A stretch of 64,000 nt of DNA, taken from positions 1,931,505 through 1,995,504 of the forward strand of contig NZ_CP056123.1 of assembly GCF_018219155.1 (NCBI RefSeq). Reading direction: 5' to 3'. A model generated the notes under the pieces. The model was not told the origin of the DNA and searched no databases. It saw only the letters and a program-made list of their open reading frames with translations. Every line of letters begins with the position of its first letter. Position 1 is the first letter of the stretch. Shown in pieces: positions 8,862-17,349 of this stretch. The DNA comes from Moritella sp. 24 (lineage in GTDB: Bacteria > Pseudomonadota > Gammaproteobacteria > Enterobacterales > Moritellaceae). The position numbers were made by a program, and so were the translations under genes.

Positions 8862-11800
8862 ATGATGACGACTTCAACTAAATACCCCTTACGGATTTTA
8901 ACCGCGACTTGTTTATTTGATGGCCACGATGCCGCGATAAATATTGTCCGACGGTTATTACAAGCTCGCGGGGTTGAAGTTATTCATCTTGGTATTAATC
9001 GCTCTGTTCATGATGTGGTGACAGCGGCCTTGCAGGAAGATGTTGATGCCATTGCAATGAGCTCTTATCAAGGCGGTCACAACCCTTATTTTGGTTATTT
9101 ATTGTCACGATTAGAAGAGGCTGGTGCTAATCCAGCGATATTTGTCGGTGGTGGTGCGACGATTACAGCTAAAGAAGCATCAGCACTCGAAGAACAAGGT
9201 ATTTCACGGGTCTATACCAGTGCTGACCCACTGAGTTTAGAAGAGATGATCTCTGATTTACTACAGCGTTTAGTGAATATTAAATCCTATCGAGATAGCA
9301 AAACTAATTTAACTATCGATAAAACAGAGCCTGTTACTGAGTTGTATTTAGGTAAGCTGATGACCGCGATAGAACAAGGTGAGGTTAAGTGTCGTAGAGG
9401 AGACAAAAATAAAGCGGGTGCTAATGCTCCCAACTCGCAATTTAAAACATCTTTGGTCATGGGCATTACCGGGACTGGTGGTGCGGGTAAAAGTACTTTT
9501 ACAGATGAATTATTACATACTTTACTGCAGCTCTATCCAGATATACATATAGCGTATTTGGCCGTTGACCCGAGTTGGCAAAAAAGCGGGGGGGCATTAT
9601 TAGGGGACCGTATTCGCATTAATACATTACCTCATGACCGTCTGTTTATGCGTTCGATAGCCACACGGCAAGCGAATACGTCAGTGAGTCAATCTTTGCA
9701 AACGTGTATACCTATGCTCATTAAGCATGGTTTTGATTTAGTATTAATCGAAACTGCTGGTATTGGTCAAAGTGATAGCGCGATTGTTGATATGGTCGAT
9801 TTTAGTCTTTATTTAATGACCAAGGATTATGGCGCAAGCAGTCAGCTAGAAAAAATAGAGATGCTACAATTTGCTGATGCCGTCGTATTGAATAAAGCAG
9901 ATCAACAAGGCAGCGAAGATGCGTTTAACGATATTCAACAACAACTGCGCTTTAATACGCAAAATGAAGATGTAGCTAGCAATGAACTACCTATTTTTCC
10001 GATGGTTGCCAGCCATTATAATGATCATGGTTTCAGCCGCTTTATTGCATTCCTGATTGAGAAACTGCCTTTTTCAGCAGAGCCGTCACTAAAGAATTGC
10101 TACCAACAAGCCTTAATTAACTATCCTCGTTATGATTGGATGCTGACAGAAAGTCGATTGCAGTTGCAAAATCCAGAATATTTAACGTCTATTTACCAGC
10201 ATTATTTACAGTTAGCAGAACAGAATGAGCAACAAATAGAACAGGTCCGTCAGCTGCACTGTAGTTATCAAATGCTCAATGACCTAGGTGATCCTTGTTT
10301 ACCGTCCCCATTAGTTCGTTATCCACAAGCGGATTTAGAGGATGATATTGATGCTGATAGTTTTTTAGTCACAGAACCATCACTCAAGGTATTATTACCA
10401 CCGTTGCGAGCACGCTATAATAAATTATTGACGCAGATAACGGTACCACTTCGCCATGCTTTATTGGCTTGGTTTAGAGATGCCGATGAACTCGCGATTA
10501 AACGCATTGAAGAGGGCGTTGATACGATTGGCTCTCATCAATCTTATGGTGAACATCACGATCACTTTATCAGTTTAAGCGGTACTGTGCTCCCACATAT
10601 TGCTAAACCAAACGAGCAGCACTGGGATAATATTACTGCCTTTTTGCTTAACGAAAATAGCCCTGGTCAATTTCCCTATACCGCAGGTGTTTTTCCTACT
10701 CGGCATAATGATGAAGACCCGACGCGTATGTTCGCGGGTGAAGGTTTGCCCGAAGATACCAATAAGCGTTTTCATTATTTGATTAAAGGTCAAAAATCCA
10801 TACGACTGTCTACCGCATTTGATCCTAATTCCTTATATGGACACGATCCTGCTGAAAGTCCCGATGTGTTTGCTTGTATTGGGATGTCGGGTGTGTCTAT
10901 CGCAACCCTTGATGATATGAAAATCCTTTATTCTGGTATTGACCTGTGTGATACCGCGACTTCTGTGTCGATGACGATTAATGGTCCAGCGCCTATCTTT
11001 ATGGCTTGGTTTTTACATACCGCAATAGACCAGCAAGTTGAGTTGTATTTAACTCAAATGAAGTTATGGCCAAAGGCCAATCGCCAGATTAAAGCTTACT
11101 TATCATCTTGTGGCGTTACAACTAAGCAGCGCCCTGCGTATCGAGGTAAATTACCCGATGGGCATAATAGTTTAGGACTGAGTTTATTAGACATATCAGG
11201 GCAAGTTCTTATGGTTGAATTACTTGGGCTTAATAATGAGTATATGGCGCTCAAAAATAGCACCTACAATAAAGTAAGAGGGACGTTACAAGCTGATATC
11301 TTAAAAGAAGAAATAGCACAGAATGAATGTATTTTTTCGTTAGATTTTTCACTTAAGTTAATGGCTGATATGCAGGGGTATTTTAGTTCGAACGATATTG
11401 CCAAGTTCTATCCGGTATCCGTTAGCGGTTATCACATCGGTGAGGCTGGAGCGAACCCAATTACTCAGCTTGCTTTTACGCTTGCGAATGGATTTACGTT
11501 ATTGGAGTACTACCTTGCACAGGGGCTAGATATTGATGATGTGGCGCCTAGGCTAAGTTTCTTTTTTAGTAATGGGATGGACCCTGAATATGCGGTTATT
11601 GGTCGTGTGGCAAGACGGATCTGGGCGCGCACATTAAAGTCGGTGTATCACGGCAACGAACGTAGCCTAAAATTGAAATACCATATTCAAACATCAGGCC
11701 GTAGCTTGCAGTCTCAAGAAATAGATTTAAATGATATTAGAACGAGCTTGCAAGCTATCTATGCGCTTTGTGATAACTGCAATAGTCTACACACCAATGC

Positions 11801-12395
11801 GTATGATGAAACGATAACGACCCCTACGGAAAATTCGGTTTATCGGGCTCTTTCAATTCAATCCATTATTAATCGTGAATTTGGCCTTAATAAAAATCAA
11901 AACCCGCTGCAAGGTAGTTATGTTATAGAGCTACTAACAGATTTGGTCGAAGAGGCGGTATATGCTGAATTTAACCGTTTAGCACGTCGAGGTGGTGTAT
12001 TAGGTGCAATTGAAACAGGGTATCAACGAACGCAAATCCAACAGCAAAGTATGTACTATGAAAAATTAAAAGGCGCTGCAAAGTTAGATATGGTTGGAGT
12101 TAATTGCATGTCCAGAGAAGTGGGTGGTAGTCATCATCGACCAGATTCGAAACAAGCTAATAAACAATTAGTACGTTGTTCAGATATAAAGAAACAACAG
12201 CAGATAGAAGCAAATAACCAGTTTAAACAGCAGCACCAGCAGCGACGGGAATCTTCATTAACCACGATGAAATCGGCATTACTGTCAGGGAATAATAGTT
12301 TTGAAGCATTAACGCAAGCTTGTCCTTTTGCTAGCTTGTCGCAATTGACCGAAGTCTTGTATCTGGTGGGAGGGAAGTACCGTCGTAATATGTAA
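8862..12395 (+). CDS. icmF: Fused isobutyryl-CoA mutase (IcmF)
   Basis: A protein of about 1,177 residues fusing three modules: an N-terminal adenosylcobalamin-binding domain (DGHD at about 20-23, SSYQGG), a MeaB-like G-protein chaperone (P-loop GTGGAGKST at about 204-212) and a C-terminal radical mutase. The active-site stretch FPYTAGVF (about 604-611) carries the Phe typical of isobutyryl-CoA mutase where methylmalonyl-CoA mutase has Tyr-x-x-Arg (YPYTRG). It interconverts isobutyryl- and n-butyryl-CoA, and family members also act on isovaleryl/pivalyl-CoA. The upstream ldh-bkd genes supply isobutyryl-CoA from valine. GGAG at 8849-8852 serves GTG 8859, ATG 8862 or ATG 8865; the choice is open. 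The length slightly exceeds the usual 1,080-1,100 residues. Confidence 0.9.
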   Translation: MMTTSTKYPLRILTATCLFDGHDAAINIVRRLLQARGVEVIHLGINRSVHDVVTAALQEDVDAIAMSSYQGGHNPYFGYLLSRLEEAGANPAIFVGGGATITAKEASALEEQGISRVYTSADPLSLEEMISDLLQRLVNIKSYRDSKTNLTIDKTEPVTELYLGKLMTAIEQGEVKCRRGDKNKAGANAPNSQFKTSLVMGITGTGGAGKSTFTDELLHTLLQLYPDIHIAYLAVDPSWQKSGGALLGDRIRINTLPHDRLFMRSIATRQANTSVSQSLQTCIPMLIKHGFDLVLIETAGIGQSDSAIVDMVDFSLYLMTKDYGASSQLEKIEMLQFADAVVLNKADQQGSEDAFNDIQQQLRFNTQNEDVASNELPIFPMVASHYNDHGFSRFIAFLIEKLPFSAEPSLKNCYQQALINYPRYDWMLTESRLQLQNPEYLTSIYQHYLQLAEQNEQQIEQVRQLHCSYQMLNDLGDPCLPSPLVRYPQADLEDDIDADSFLVTEPSLKVLLPPLRARYNKLLTQITVPLRHALLAWFRDADELAIKRIEEGVDTIGSHQSYGEHHDHFISLSGTVLPHIAKPNEQHWDNITAFLLNENSPGQFPYTAGVFPTRHNDEDPTRMFAGEGLPEDTNKRFHYLIKGQKSIRLSTAFDPNSLYGHDPAESPDVFACIGMSGVSIATLDDMKILYSGIDLCDTATSVSMTINGPAPIFMAWFLHTAIDQQVELYLTQMKLWPKANRQIKAYLSSCGVTTKQRPAYRGKLPDGHNSLGLSLLDISGQVLMVELLGLNNEYMALKNSTYNKVRGTLQADILKEEIAQNECIFSLDFSLKLMADMQGYFSSNDIAKFYPVSVSGYHIGEAGANPITQLAFTLANGFTLLEYYLAQGLDIDDVAPRLSFFFSNGMDPEYAVIGRVARRIWARTLKSVYHGNERSLKLKYHIQTSGRSLQSQEIDLNDIRTSLQAIYALCDNCNSLHTNAYDETITTPTENSVYRALSIQSIINREFGLNKNQNPLQGSYVIELLTDLVEEAVYAEFNRLARRGGVLGAIETGYQRTQIQQQSMYYEKLKGAAKLDMVGVNCMSREVGGSHHRPDSKQANKQLVRCSDIKKQQQIEANNQFKQQHQQRRESSLTTMKSALLSGNNSFEALTQACPFASLSQLTEVLYLVGGKYRRNM

Positions 12396-12488
12396 TTATG
12401 ATTACCAATATGTAGGCATTGAAGATAAATGGATTCCGGATAAAGCAATATTATTTGTTTGATTATGTGATTTGTTTCAAATGAAAGC

Positions 12489-12516
12489 TTGCCTTTGCAT
12501 GTTTTTATGTTACATT
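12489..12516 (+). promoter_or_regulatory. Predicted sigma-70 promoter of small transcription unit
   Basis: TTGCCT at 12489-12494 and TACATT at 12511-12516 are separated by 16 bp, predicting transcription from about 12523. The first transcribed bases form the perfect palindrome CTTCTCGAGAAG (12525-12536). Confidence 0.5.
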
Positions 12517-12642
12517 GGTCACATCTTCTCGAGAAGATAAAGAAATGCTCAAAGGATGAGTCCGTTAAACCGCCTCCAGGGAACCGAGATCAACTGAGCC
12601 ATGTGGTTCAATTTTTGATTAATGATTTAGAAGGTGAGACCT

Positions 12643-12726
12643 ATGAAAAATTCAGTACCTGCAACTCCAATCTTTGGTGATTTATATAATACAAAATTCA
12701 CTTACCCAAGACATTTAGGTTACTAA
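12643..12726 (+). CDS. Candidate 27-residue peptide
   Basis: ATG at 12643 is preceded by AAGGTGAG (12631-12638), a good ribosome-binding site at five bases. The ORF encodes 27 residues, starting MKNSVPATPIFG and ending PRHLGY, and stops 21 bases before the terminator stem. It lacks a membrane segment and lacks the runs of one amino acid seen in attenuator leader peptides. Its fit inside a promoter-terminator unit is the main support; no family is recognised. Confidence 0.4.
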   Translation: MKNSVPATPIFGDLYNTKFTYPRHLGY

Positions 12727-12747
12727 TATCTAGGAATTCAAAATATT

Positions 12748-12775
12748 ACGCCATCTATTTATAGATGGCGTTTTA
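12748..12775 (+). terminator. Rho-independent terminator of the small transcription unit
   Basis: An 11-bp perfect stem, ACGCCATCTAT against its complement, with a very tight loop, followed by TTTTAGTTT. It ends the transcript that carries the 27-codon ORF. Confidence 0.75.
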
Positions 12776-12793
12776 GTTTCTGCAGTACGATAC

Positions 12794-12856
12794 CTCCAAA
12801 TACTCCAAATACTCCAAATACTCCAAATACTCCAAATACTCCAAATACTCCAAACC
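12794..12856. repeat. 9-bp tandem repeat array (CTCCAAATA)n
   Basis: Six exact copies of CTCCAAATA run from 12794 to 12847, followed by a partial seventh (CTCCAAACC). The array is non-coding and lies about 95 bp upstream of the GNAT start. Such arrays change length by slippage, so copy number is likely to vary between strains. Confidence 0.95.
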
Positions 12857-12951
12857 TCGAATTATTCTATATAGCGCTGTTCTTCATATTTTTCTGTGGA
12901 TGAGACTGCTATTATTAAACCTCATTTAAGATTCAAATATTGAGGTTGCTT

Positions 12952-13473
12952 GTGCAAATACTTGAAACTGAAAGACTAAACATTCGTCATATCGAAGAAA
13001 GTGATGCTGAATTTATCCATGTATTATTCAATACCGCGACATTTATAAAATATATCGGTGATCGGAATTTGAAAACGATTGCCGATGCTCAAGCTTATAT
13101 TCGAACAGGTCCGCGGGCGATGTATTCAGAGAAAGGCTTTGGCTTATTTTTGGTCGAGTTAAAAGGGTGTTTAACTCCGTTAGGCATTAGTGGTCTAATC
13201 AAACGAGATTCGTTAGATGATATCGACGTCGGTTATGGTTTTCATCCTGAGTATGAAGGTTTCGGTTATGCACTCGAATCAACGCAAGCGGTTGTTGACT
13301 ATGCTAAAGATTATTTGGGTATTACGCGATTAGTTGCAATTACAACGGAAGAAAATATCAAAAGTATTAAGTTATTAGATAAGTTAGGGTTGTCGTTTGA
13401 AAAGGAATTAGTAGAAGGGGATGAAGTACTGCAATTATACGGTGCTGAGTTTGTGACCAACGACAGTCTATAA
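12952..13473 (+). CDS. GNAT-family N-acetyltransferase (RimJ/RimL-like)
   Basis: A 173-residue acetyltransferase of the Acetyltransf_3 type, starting VQILETERLNIRHIEESDAE, with the central segment IDVGYGFHPEYEGFGYALES that corresponds to the acetyl-CoA-binding region. It probably acetylates a protein N-terminus or a small amine; the substrate is unknown. GTG 12952 is preferred because TGAGGT lies at 12941-12946; the frame extends upstream to TTG 12940. It is monocistronic and convergent with a pilin gene. Confidence 0.8.
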   Translation: MQILETERLNIRHIEESDAEFIHVLFNTATFIKYIGDRNLKTIADAQAYIRTGPRAMYSEKGFGLFLVELKGCLTPLGISGLIKRDSLDDIDVGYGFHPEYEGFGYALESTQAVVDYAKDYLGITRLVAITTEENIKSIKLLDKLGLSFEKELVEGDEVLQLYGAEFVTNDSL

Positions 13474-13512
13474 AGACTAATATAAATTGGTTTTTATTAC
13501 ATGAATTATGAT

Positions 13513-13543
13513 GGGTACTATCTTCATTATAGATATAGTACCC
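13513..13543. terminator. Hairpin between convergent genes
   Basis: GGGTACTATCT at 13513-13523 pairs with the complementary AGATATAGTACCC ending at 13543. There is no clear T-run, so termination by this hairpin is only suggested by its place between the GNAT gene and the convergent pilin gene. Confidence 0.4.
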
Positions 13544-13559
13544 GTGTTATCATGACGAA

Positions 13560-14039
13560 TTAACAGCCTGAAAAGTCTTCATTAAAATAGAGTGTACCTT
13601 CTGTTGGATCACTCTGAATCAATAAATAGCACTGACTATCATTTATCTCAGCCATTGTATTTTTATCAATAGAAACTAATACGCCACCATCTTTCGTATG
13701 GTTTACTAAGTTAAGTGTCGTTGTCATTGCCTTTTTTAAATTCTCAGCAGTCATGACAATATTACCTTTAACCGTATCGATACTGTTTTCAGGCGCTAAT
13801 CTTGTCAGTGAACTACCGCCTGTAGAAACTGCGCCACTGCTATTCTCGATACCTTGTATTACGGCTTTACTGTAAACGAGACTATTTGCCGATAATATAG
13901 CTCCTTCAGCACCTTTTAAAGTGGATATTCGGGCATCACTTTGTATATTGATGAATTTTGGTACCGCGGTGGCGGCTAAAATCCCTAATACAATGATGAC
14001 GATCACCAATTCAATTAAGGTAAATCCTTTGTGTTTCAT
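13560..14039 (-). CDS. MSHA-type type IV prepilin, paralogue 1
   Basis: A 159-residue prepilin with a short basic leader (MKHKG) cleaved before Phe of the class III signal [20 protein letters not shown], so it would be processed by PilD. The region after the helix, [23 protein letters not shown], is typical of MSHA pilin. Two C-terminal cysteines (SQCYLL and the final FSGC) suggest a disulfide-bonded D-region. No pilus assembly genes are adjacent. It is one of four similar solitary pilin genes in the window. Confidence 0.85.
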   Translation of the reverse strand: MKHKGFTLIELVIVIIVLGILAATAVPKFINIQSDARISTLKGAEGAILSANSLVYSKAVIQGIENSSGAVSTGGSSLTRLAPENSIDTVKGNIVMTAENLKKAMTTTLNLVNHTKDGGVLVSIDKNTMAEINDSQCYLLIQSDPTEGTLYFNEDFSGC

Positions 14040-14199
14040 CTTGTGTCCTAGCGAGTGAGTAATATTAAGCGTTGATTTTTAAATTATCTCTGGTTGTACC
14101 ACTTACTGGCTAGGATATTTACAGTCTATTACACTAAGTACTTTAAGTTATTATATTTACCTTATTGTAAATTGAATCGTGAAGCAGATTCATGCGATT

Positions 14200-17112
14200 T
14201 TATAGATACTCTGAAATATCAACGTCGTCAATTTGTTCTGGTTTTAGATATTTCTGTGCGTATTCAAGGTAAATCCCTGAACTTAAAAATAACTTAAATA
14301 ATTCAGTGTCGATGTGTTTGTCTTTACTCATAAAGCTAAGTATTTTGATACTTTGACTTAATGATTTGGCTGATTTATAAGGGCGATCACTGGCTGTTAA
14401 CGCTTCAAATACGTCTGCAATGGCTAGGATTCTTGCTTCGAGTGCTATTTCATCACCTTTTTGTCCACGTGGATAACCACGCCCATTCAGTTGTTCGTGA
14501 TGGCCTCCGGCGATTTCGGGTACACGGCTTAAATGTGGTGGTAATGGGAGCTGTTCTAACATTGTAATTGTTTGAATTACATGGTGATTAATTGTATAGC
14601 GTTCTTCAGTGTTAATTGTGCCTCGTTGAATTTTTAGATTGTATAACTCACCGAGATTATTGCGATGTAGTGGGCGTTTCATGTTGAAACGTAAATGCGC
14701 TTCGAGTTCTAGTGAATTATCAATATGTGCAACCATATGCTCAGTGCGATCAATTAGCACTTGTTCCATTGCAGGTAAGGCTATTGGTTTTTTTCTCTTT
14801 TTGTGTGCAAGCTCTGCAGGGGAAAGGCCAAGCTCATCACTTAGATAACGTAACCACGTCTGTTTCGAGATCTGCTCTATGCGTGAAGCTGTGTTGTCAT
14901 CAATAAAGTTACCCCCCAGATTACATTGCGCGATGAATGCGAAGTCAGATTCAATCTGCTGTATATTGTCAGCAAGGATTTGATTTGTTTGCTTCGCATC
15001 TTCACCCTGAGATATTGCAGTTAGTGCTTGAATCTGTGCATCCCGAATTAATACTTCAAATCGCATTCTTACTTCATGAATACGGTTGTAGATTGTTTCT
15101 AGTTTTGTCGCTTTATCAATGACGTATTCAGGTGTTGTTACCTTGCCACAGTCATGTAACCAAGCAGCAATATTTAGCTGTTCCCAGCCATCTGAATTAA
15201 GGTTGAATTTTGCAAACTGTGTTTGTGTTGATTTACATGCTGCATCAGCCAACATACTTGCTAACTCAGGGACTCGCTGGCAATGAGCGCCTGTATAAGG
15301 GGACTTAGTATCAATTGCACCTGCTATCAGCTTGATAAATGAATTAAGTAATTCTTTTTGTTTCGCGATTAAATTTTGCCCTTCGAATGATAACGAAACA
15401 AAGTCTGATAATGCTTTTGCAACACCAAGAATATGATTCAGTTTTTCACCTTCAAGACATTCGCTATAACTAAAACCAAGTAAGCCAATAATATTATTAT
15501 CACGATCAATTAATGGGATAGTTAAAGTGTAAACAGTGCTGTTTTCTGCGTGTATTTTTGCATTAATTAACGCTGTTTTTAACATCGGATGAATGATATT
15601 AAATTGAATGTCTTTAACGTTGACGTTGCTTCTTAATTTTTGATAAGGCCATGATGTTGATAGTATCGGGCAATGTTTAATATCCGAATCTAACTTGTCG
15701 TCTGTTGTATGTAGAATAAAAGGTTCGAGAACATTACCGTCTTCTTCAGATTTCAAATATACGAACGCACTTTCAGCATCAAGCATGACACTTGCTTTTG
15801 AACAGGTTTTTTCTAATAAGCTATGAATATCTTGCTCGTTGGACAGCATTGTCAGTAAGCGTAGGAAGTCATCAAGTGTTTTACGCATTTTAGCGGTTGA
15901 TAACTGCAGCTCGGCAATTTCCTTAATTCTAGAAACTTCAGTCGCTGTTTCTGATACATCCAGTGCCGTCACTTGTTTTATTTGTATTGATAGGTTGCGA
16001 AGAGGGCGCGTTAATACCCCTGCAAACAGCCAACTTAGGGGAATAAATAAAAGACCGATTGAAACCAGCATGAGCATATTTTCGTGCAACATCTTTTTTG
16101 ATGGTGCGAGAATACTGTTCTTTGGTACAGCAATAAGTAAGCGGGCGTTGTTATGTTGTAAAAAGCTAATATTATGAGTTTGAGCTAACCACTCTTCGCC
16201 TTTAAAATTGAAAGAAAATAGCTTGTTTTTATTAATATTATCTTTAACAACTTGTTTAAACTTGTCTTTTTGTAACAGGTCGCCTAAGTCATTATCAGAC
16301 ATCTGATTAAAATTGGAAAAACGACTGTCATTATTGTGATAAACGACGAATTGACCTTTATCTCCGAATAATACTCGGATCGCATCATGGGTGAGCTCGG
16401 ACGCTTTTAGGCTATCAATTATCGTGTTTATATTCAGATCCGTTGCAATAACGATATTTGAAAATCGATGCTTTTGAACCAATGTTAATGAATCTTCATT
16501 TGTTCTTAAGTCTTTATAGATAGGCGTTGGTACTAATTGAGGGCTGTTTTGTCCAATTTTATACCAAGGACGCTCGATCACGTTTAATGAAGAGTCGCTG
16601 TTAACGGTAGTACTGATTGTCTTGAATTTAGTGTTGAGATAAACACGGACAAGCTTATTGGCTTCTTTCTGTTGGTATTCTAATCTCTCGATGACAAATT
16701 CAGCATTATTCGGTGCATCATAATAATACTGTTGTGTTTTAGTCGTGAGTTTGTGAACGCCGAGCAGATCACCATTGGGGAATCCCATATAAATGGAGTT
16801 AGTTAAGGGGTCATTAGCAAGGTAGCGGGCAAGATCAATTGATTTGATTAAGGTAATGTCAGTTGCTTTTTTCTTATCCCAATCTGAACTCGTACTTAGG
16901 TAGCCAAATAATTGGGTAATCGGTTTGTATTTATAGCTAACAGAGGTGTAAATATCTTCGACATAACGTTGAAATTGTAGTGACACCGTGTCATGAGCCA
17001 TCTGTGACATTCGATTATAGCTGACGGTAATTAAGACACTGACAGTGATGAATAAAAATGTTGAGAATGCGATTGCAGTGTAATTTGTCAGTGATAATTT
17101 TATCTTGTGCAA
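14200..17112 (-). CDS. Membrane HD-GYP phosphodiesterase with Cache, HAMP and GAF-like regions
   Basis: A 970-residue sensor. One helix at about 10-32, a large periplasmic Cache-like domain, a second helix at about 345-365, a HAMP-like linker, a GAF-like region at about 420-580, and a C-terminal HD-GYP domain. The HD motif (HDCGK, His 653) and the HHEQLNGRGYP motif (His 871) are both intact but about 218 residues apart, against roughly 55-65 in canonical members, so the domain carries an insertion of about 150 residues, partly alpha-helical and rich in charged residues. HD-GYP enzymes hydrolyse cyclic-di-GMP. The start is TTG 17112, with AGGAG six bases upstream. It is monocistronic. Confidence 0.88.
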   Translation of the reverse strand: MHKIKLSLTNYTAIAFSTFLFITVSVLITVSYNRMSQMAHDTVSLQFQRYVEDIYTSVSYKYKPITQLFGYLSTSSDWDKKKATDITLIKSIDLARYLANDPLTNSIYMGFPNGDLLGVHKLTTKTQQYYYDAPNNAEFVIERLEYQQKEANKLVRVYLNTKFKTISTTVNSDSSLNVIERPWYKIGQNSPQLVPTPIYKDLRTNEDSLTLVQKHRFSNIVIATDLNINTIIDSLKASELTHDAIRVLFGDKGQFVVYHNNDSRFSNFNQMSDNDLGDLLQKDKFKQVVKDNINKNKLFSFNFKGEEWLAQTHNISFLQHNNARLLIAVPKNSILAPSKKMLHENMLMLVSIGLLFIPLSWLFAGVLTRPLRNLSIQIKQVTALDVSETATEVSRIKEIAELQLSTAKMRKTLDDFLRLLTMLSNEQDIHSLLEKTCSKASVMLDAESAFVYLKSEEDGNVLEPFILHTTDDKLDSDIKHCPILSTSWPYQKLRSNVNVKDIQFNIIHPMLKTALINAKIHAENSTVYTLTIPLIDRDNNIIGLLGFSYSECLEGEKLNHILGVAKALSDFVSLSFEGQNLIAKQKELLNSFIKLIAGAIDTKSPYTGAHCQRVPELASMLADAACKSTQTQFAKFNLNSDGWEQLNIAAWLHDCGKVTTPEYVIDKATKLETIYNRIHEVRMRFEVLIRDAQIQALTAISQGEDAKQTNQILADNIQQIESDFAFIAQCNLGGNFIDDNTASRIEQISKQTWLRYLSDELGLSPAELAHKKRKKPIALPAMEQVLIDRTEHMVAHIDNSLELEAHLRFNMKRPLHRNNLGELYNLKIQRGTINTEERYTINHHVIQTITMLEQLPLPPHLSRVPEIAGGHHEQLNGRGYPRGQKGDEIALEARILAIADVFEALTASDRPYKSAKSLSQSIKILSFMSKDKHIDTELFKLFLSSGIYLEYAQKYLKPEQIDDVDISEYL

Positions 17113-17349
17113 ACCTAGCTCCTGTTTAGCCCTAATACTTATGTATTACCAATAACAGGGTAACATATAATCATGGCGATACGACTAGAATGTTAACTCT
17201 AGACTGGTATTGCTATTGTTAAATAGTTTTTTAATATTAGATGTTTAAAATCACCACTTTATCGGGATATTATGGTTATACTGTAGTACTAAAAATGTCA
17301 GTTACGATCAGGATTTGATCGTTTGGTCTTTAAACAGAGGAGTGTTGTT

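Larger units (their letters stand above)
12523..12775 (+). ncRNA. Candidate small RNA / short mRNA with own terminator
   Basis: A predicted transcript of about 250 nt. It runs from the promoter above to a stem pairing 12748-12758 with 12761-12771 (ACGCCATCTAT with its complement), followed by TTTT. It contains a 5' palindromic hairpin, a GC-richer segment at about 12548-12600 that stands out from the AT-rich flanks, and the short ORF at 12643-12726. I could not match it to a known RNA family. It could be a dual-function RNA or a small mRNA. Confidence 0.45.
12396..12951 (+). other. Intergenic region with small transcription unit and repeats
   Basis: The 556 bp between icmF and the GNAT gene hold a predicted promoter, a palindrome, a 27-codon ORF, a strong terminator and a 9-bp tandem repeat array, each listed separately. 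A half-conserved CRP-like site (TGTGA-N6-TCAAA) lies at 12466-12481, but its spacing to the predicted start is not a standard one. Confidence 0.5.

Noticed and set aside
12545-12575. Resemblance of GATGAGTCCGTTAAAC to a hammerhead ribozyme core
   Set aside because: The essential CUGAUGA and GAAA core elements and the flanking helices are not present; similarity is to one arm only.
12489-12680. 63-codon plus-strand ORF after icmF
   Set aside because: It begins inside the predicted -35 element, lacks a ribosome site and has no recognisable protein features; the 27-codon ORF in another frame is better supported.
12794-12856. Possible CRISPR array
   Set aside because: The 9-bp units are contiguous with no spacers and no cas genes exist in the window.
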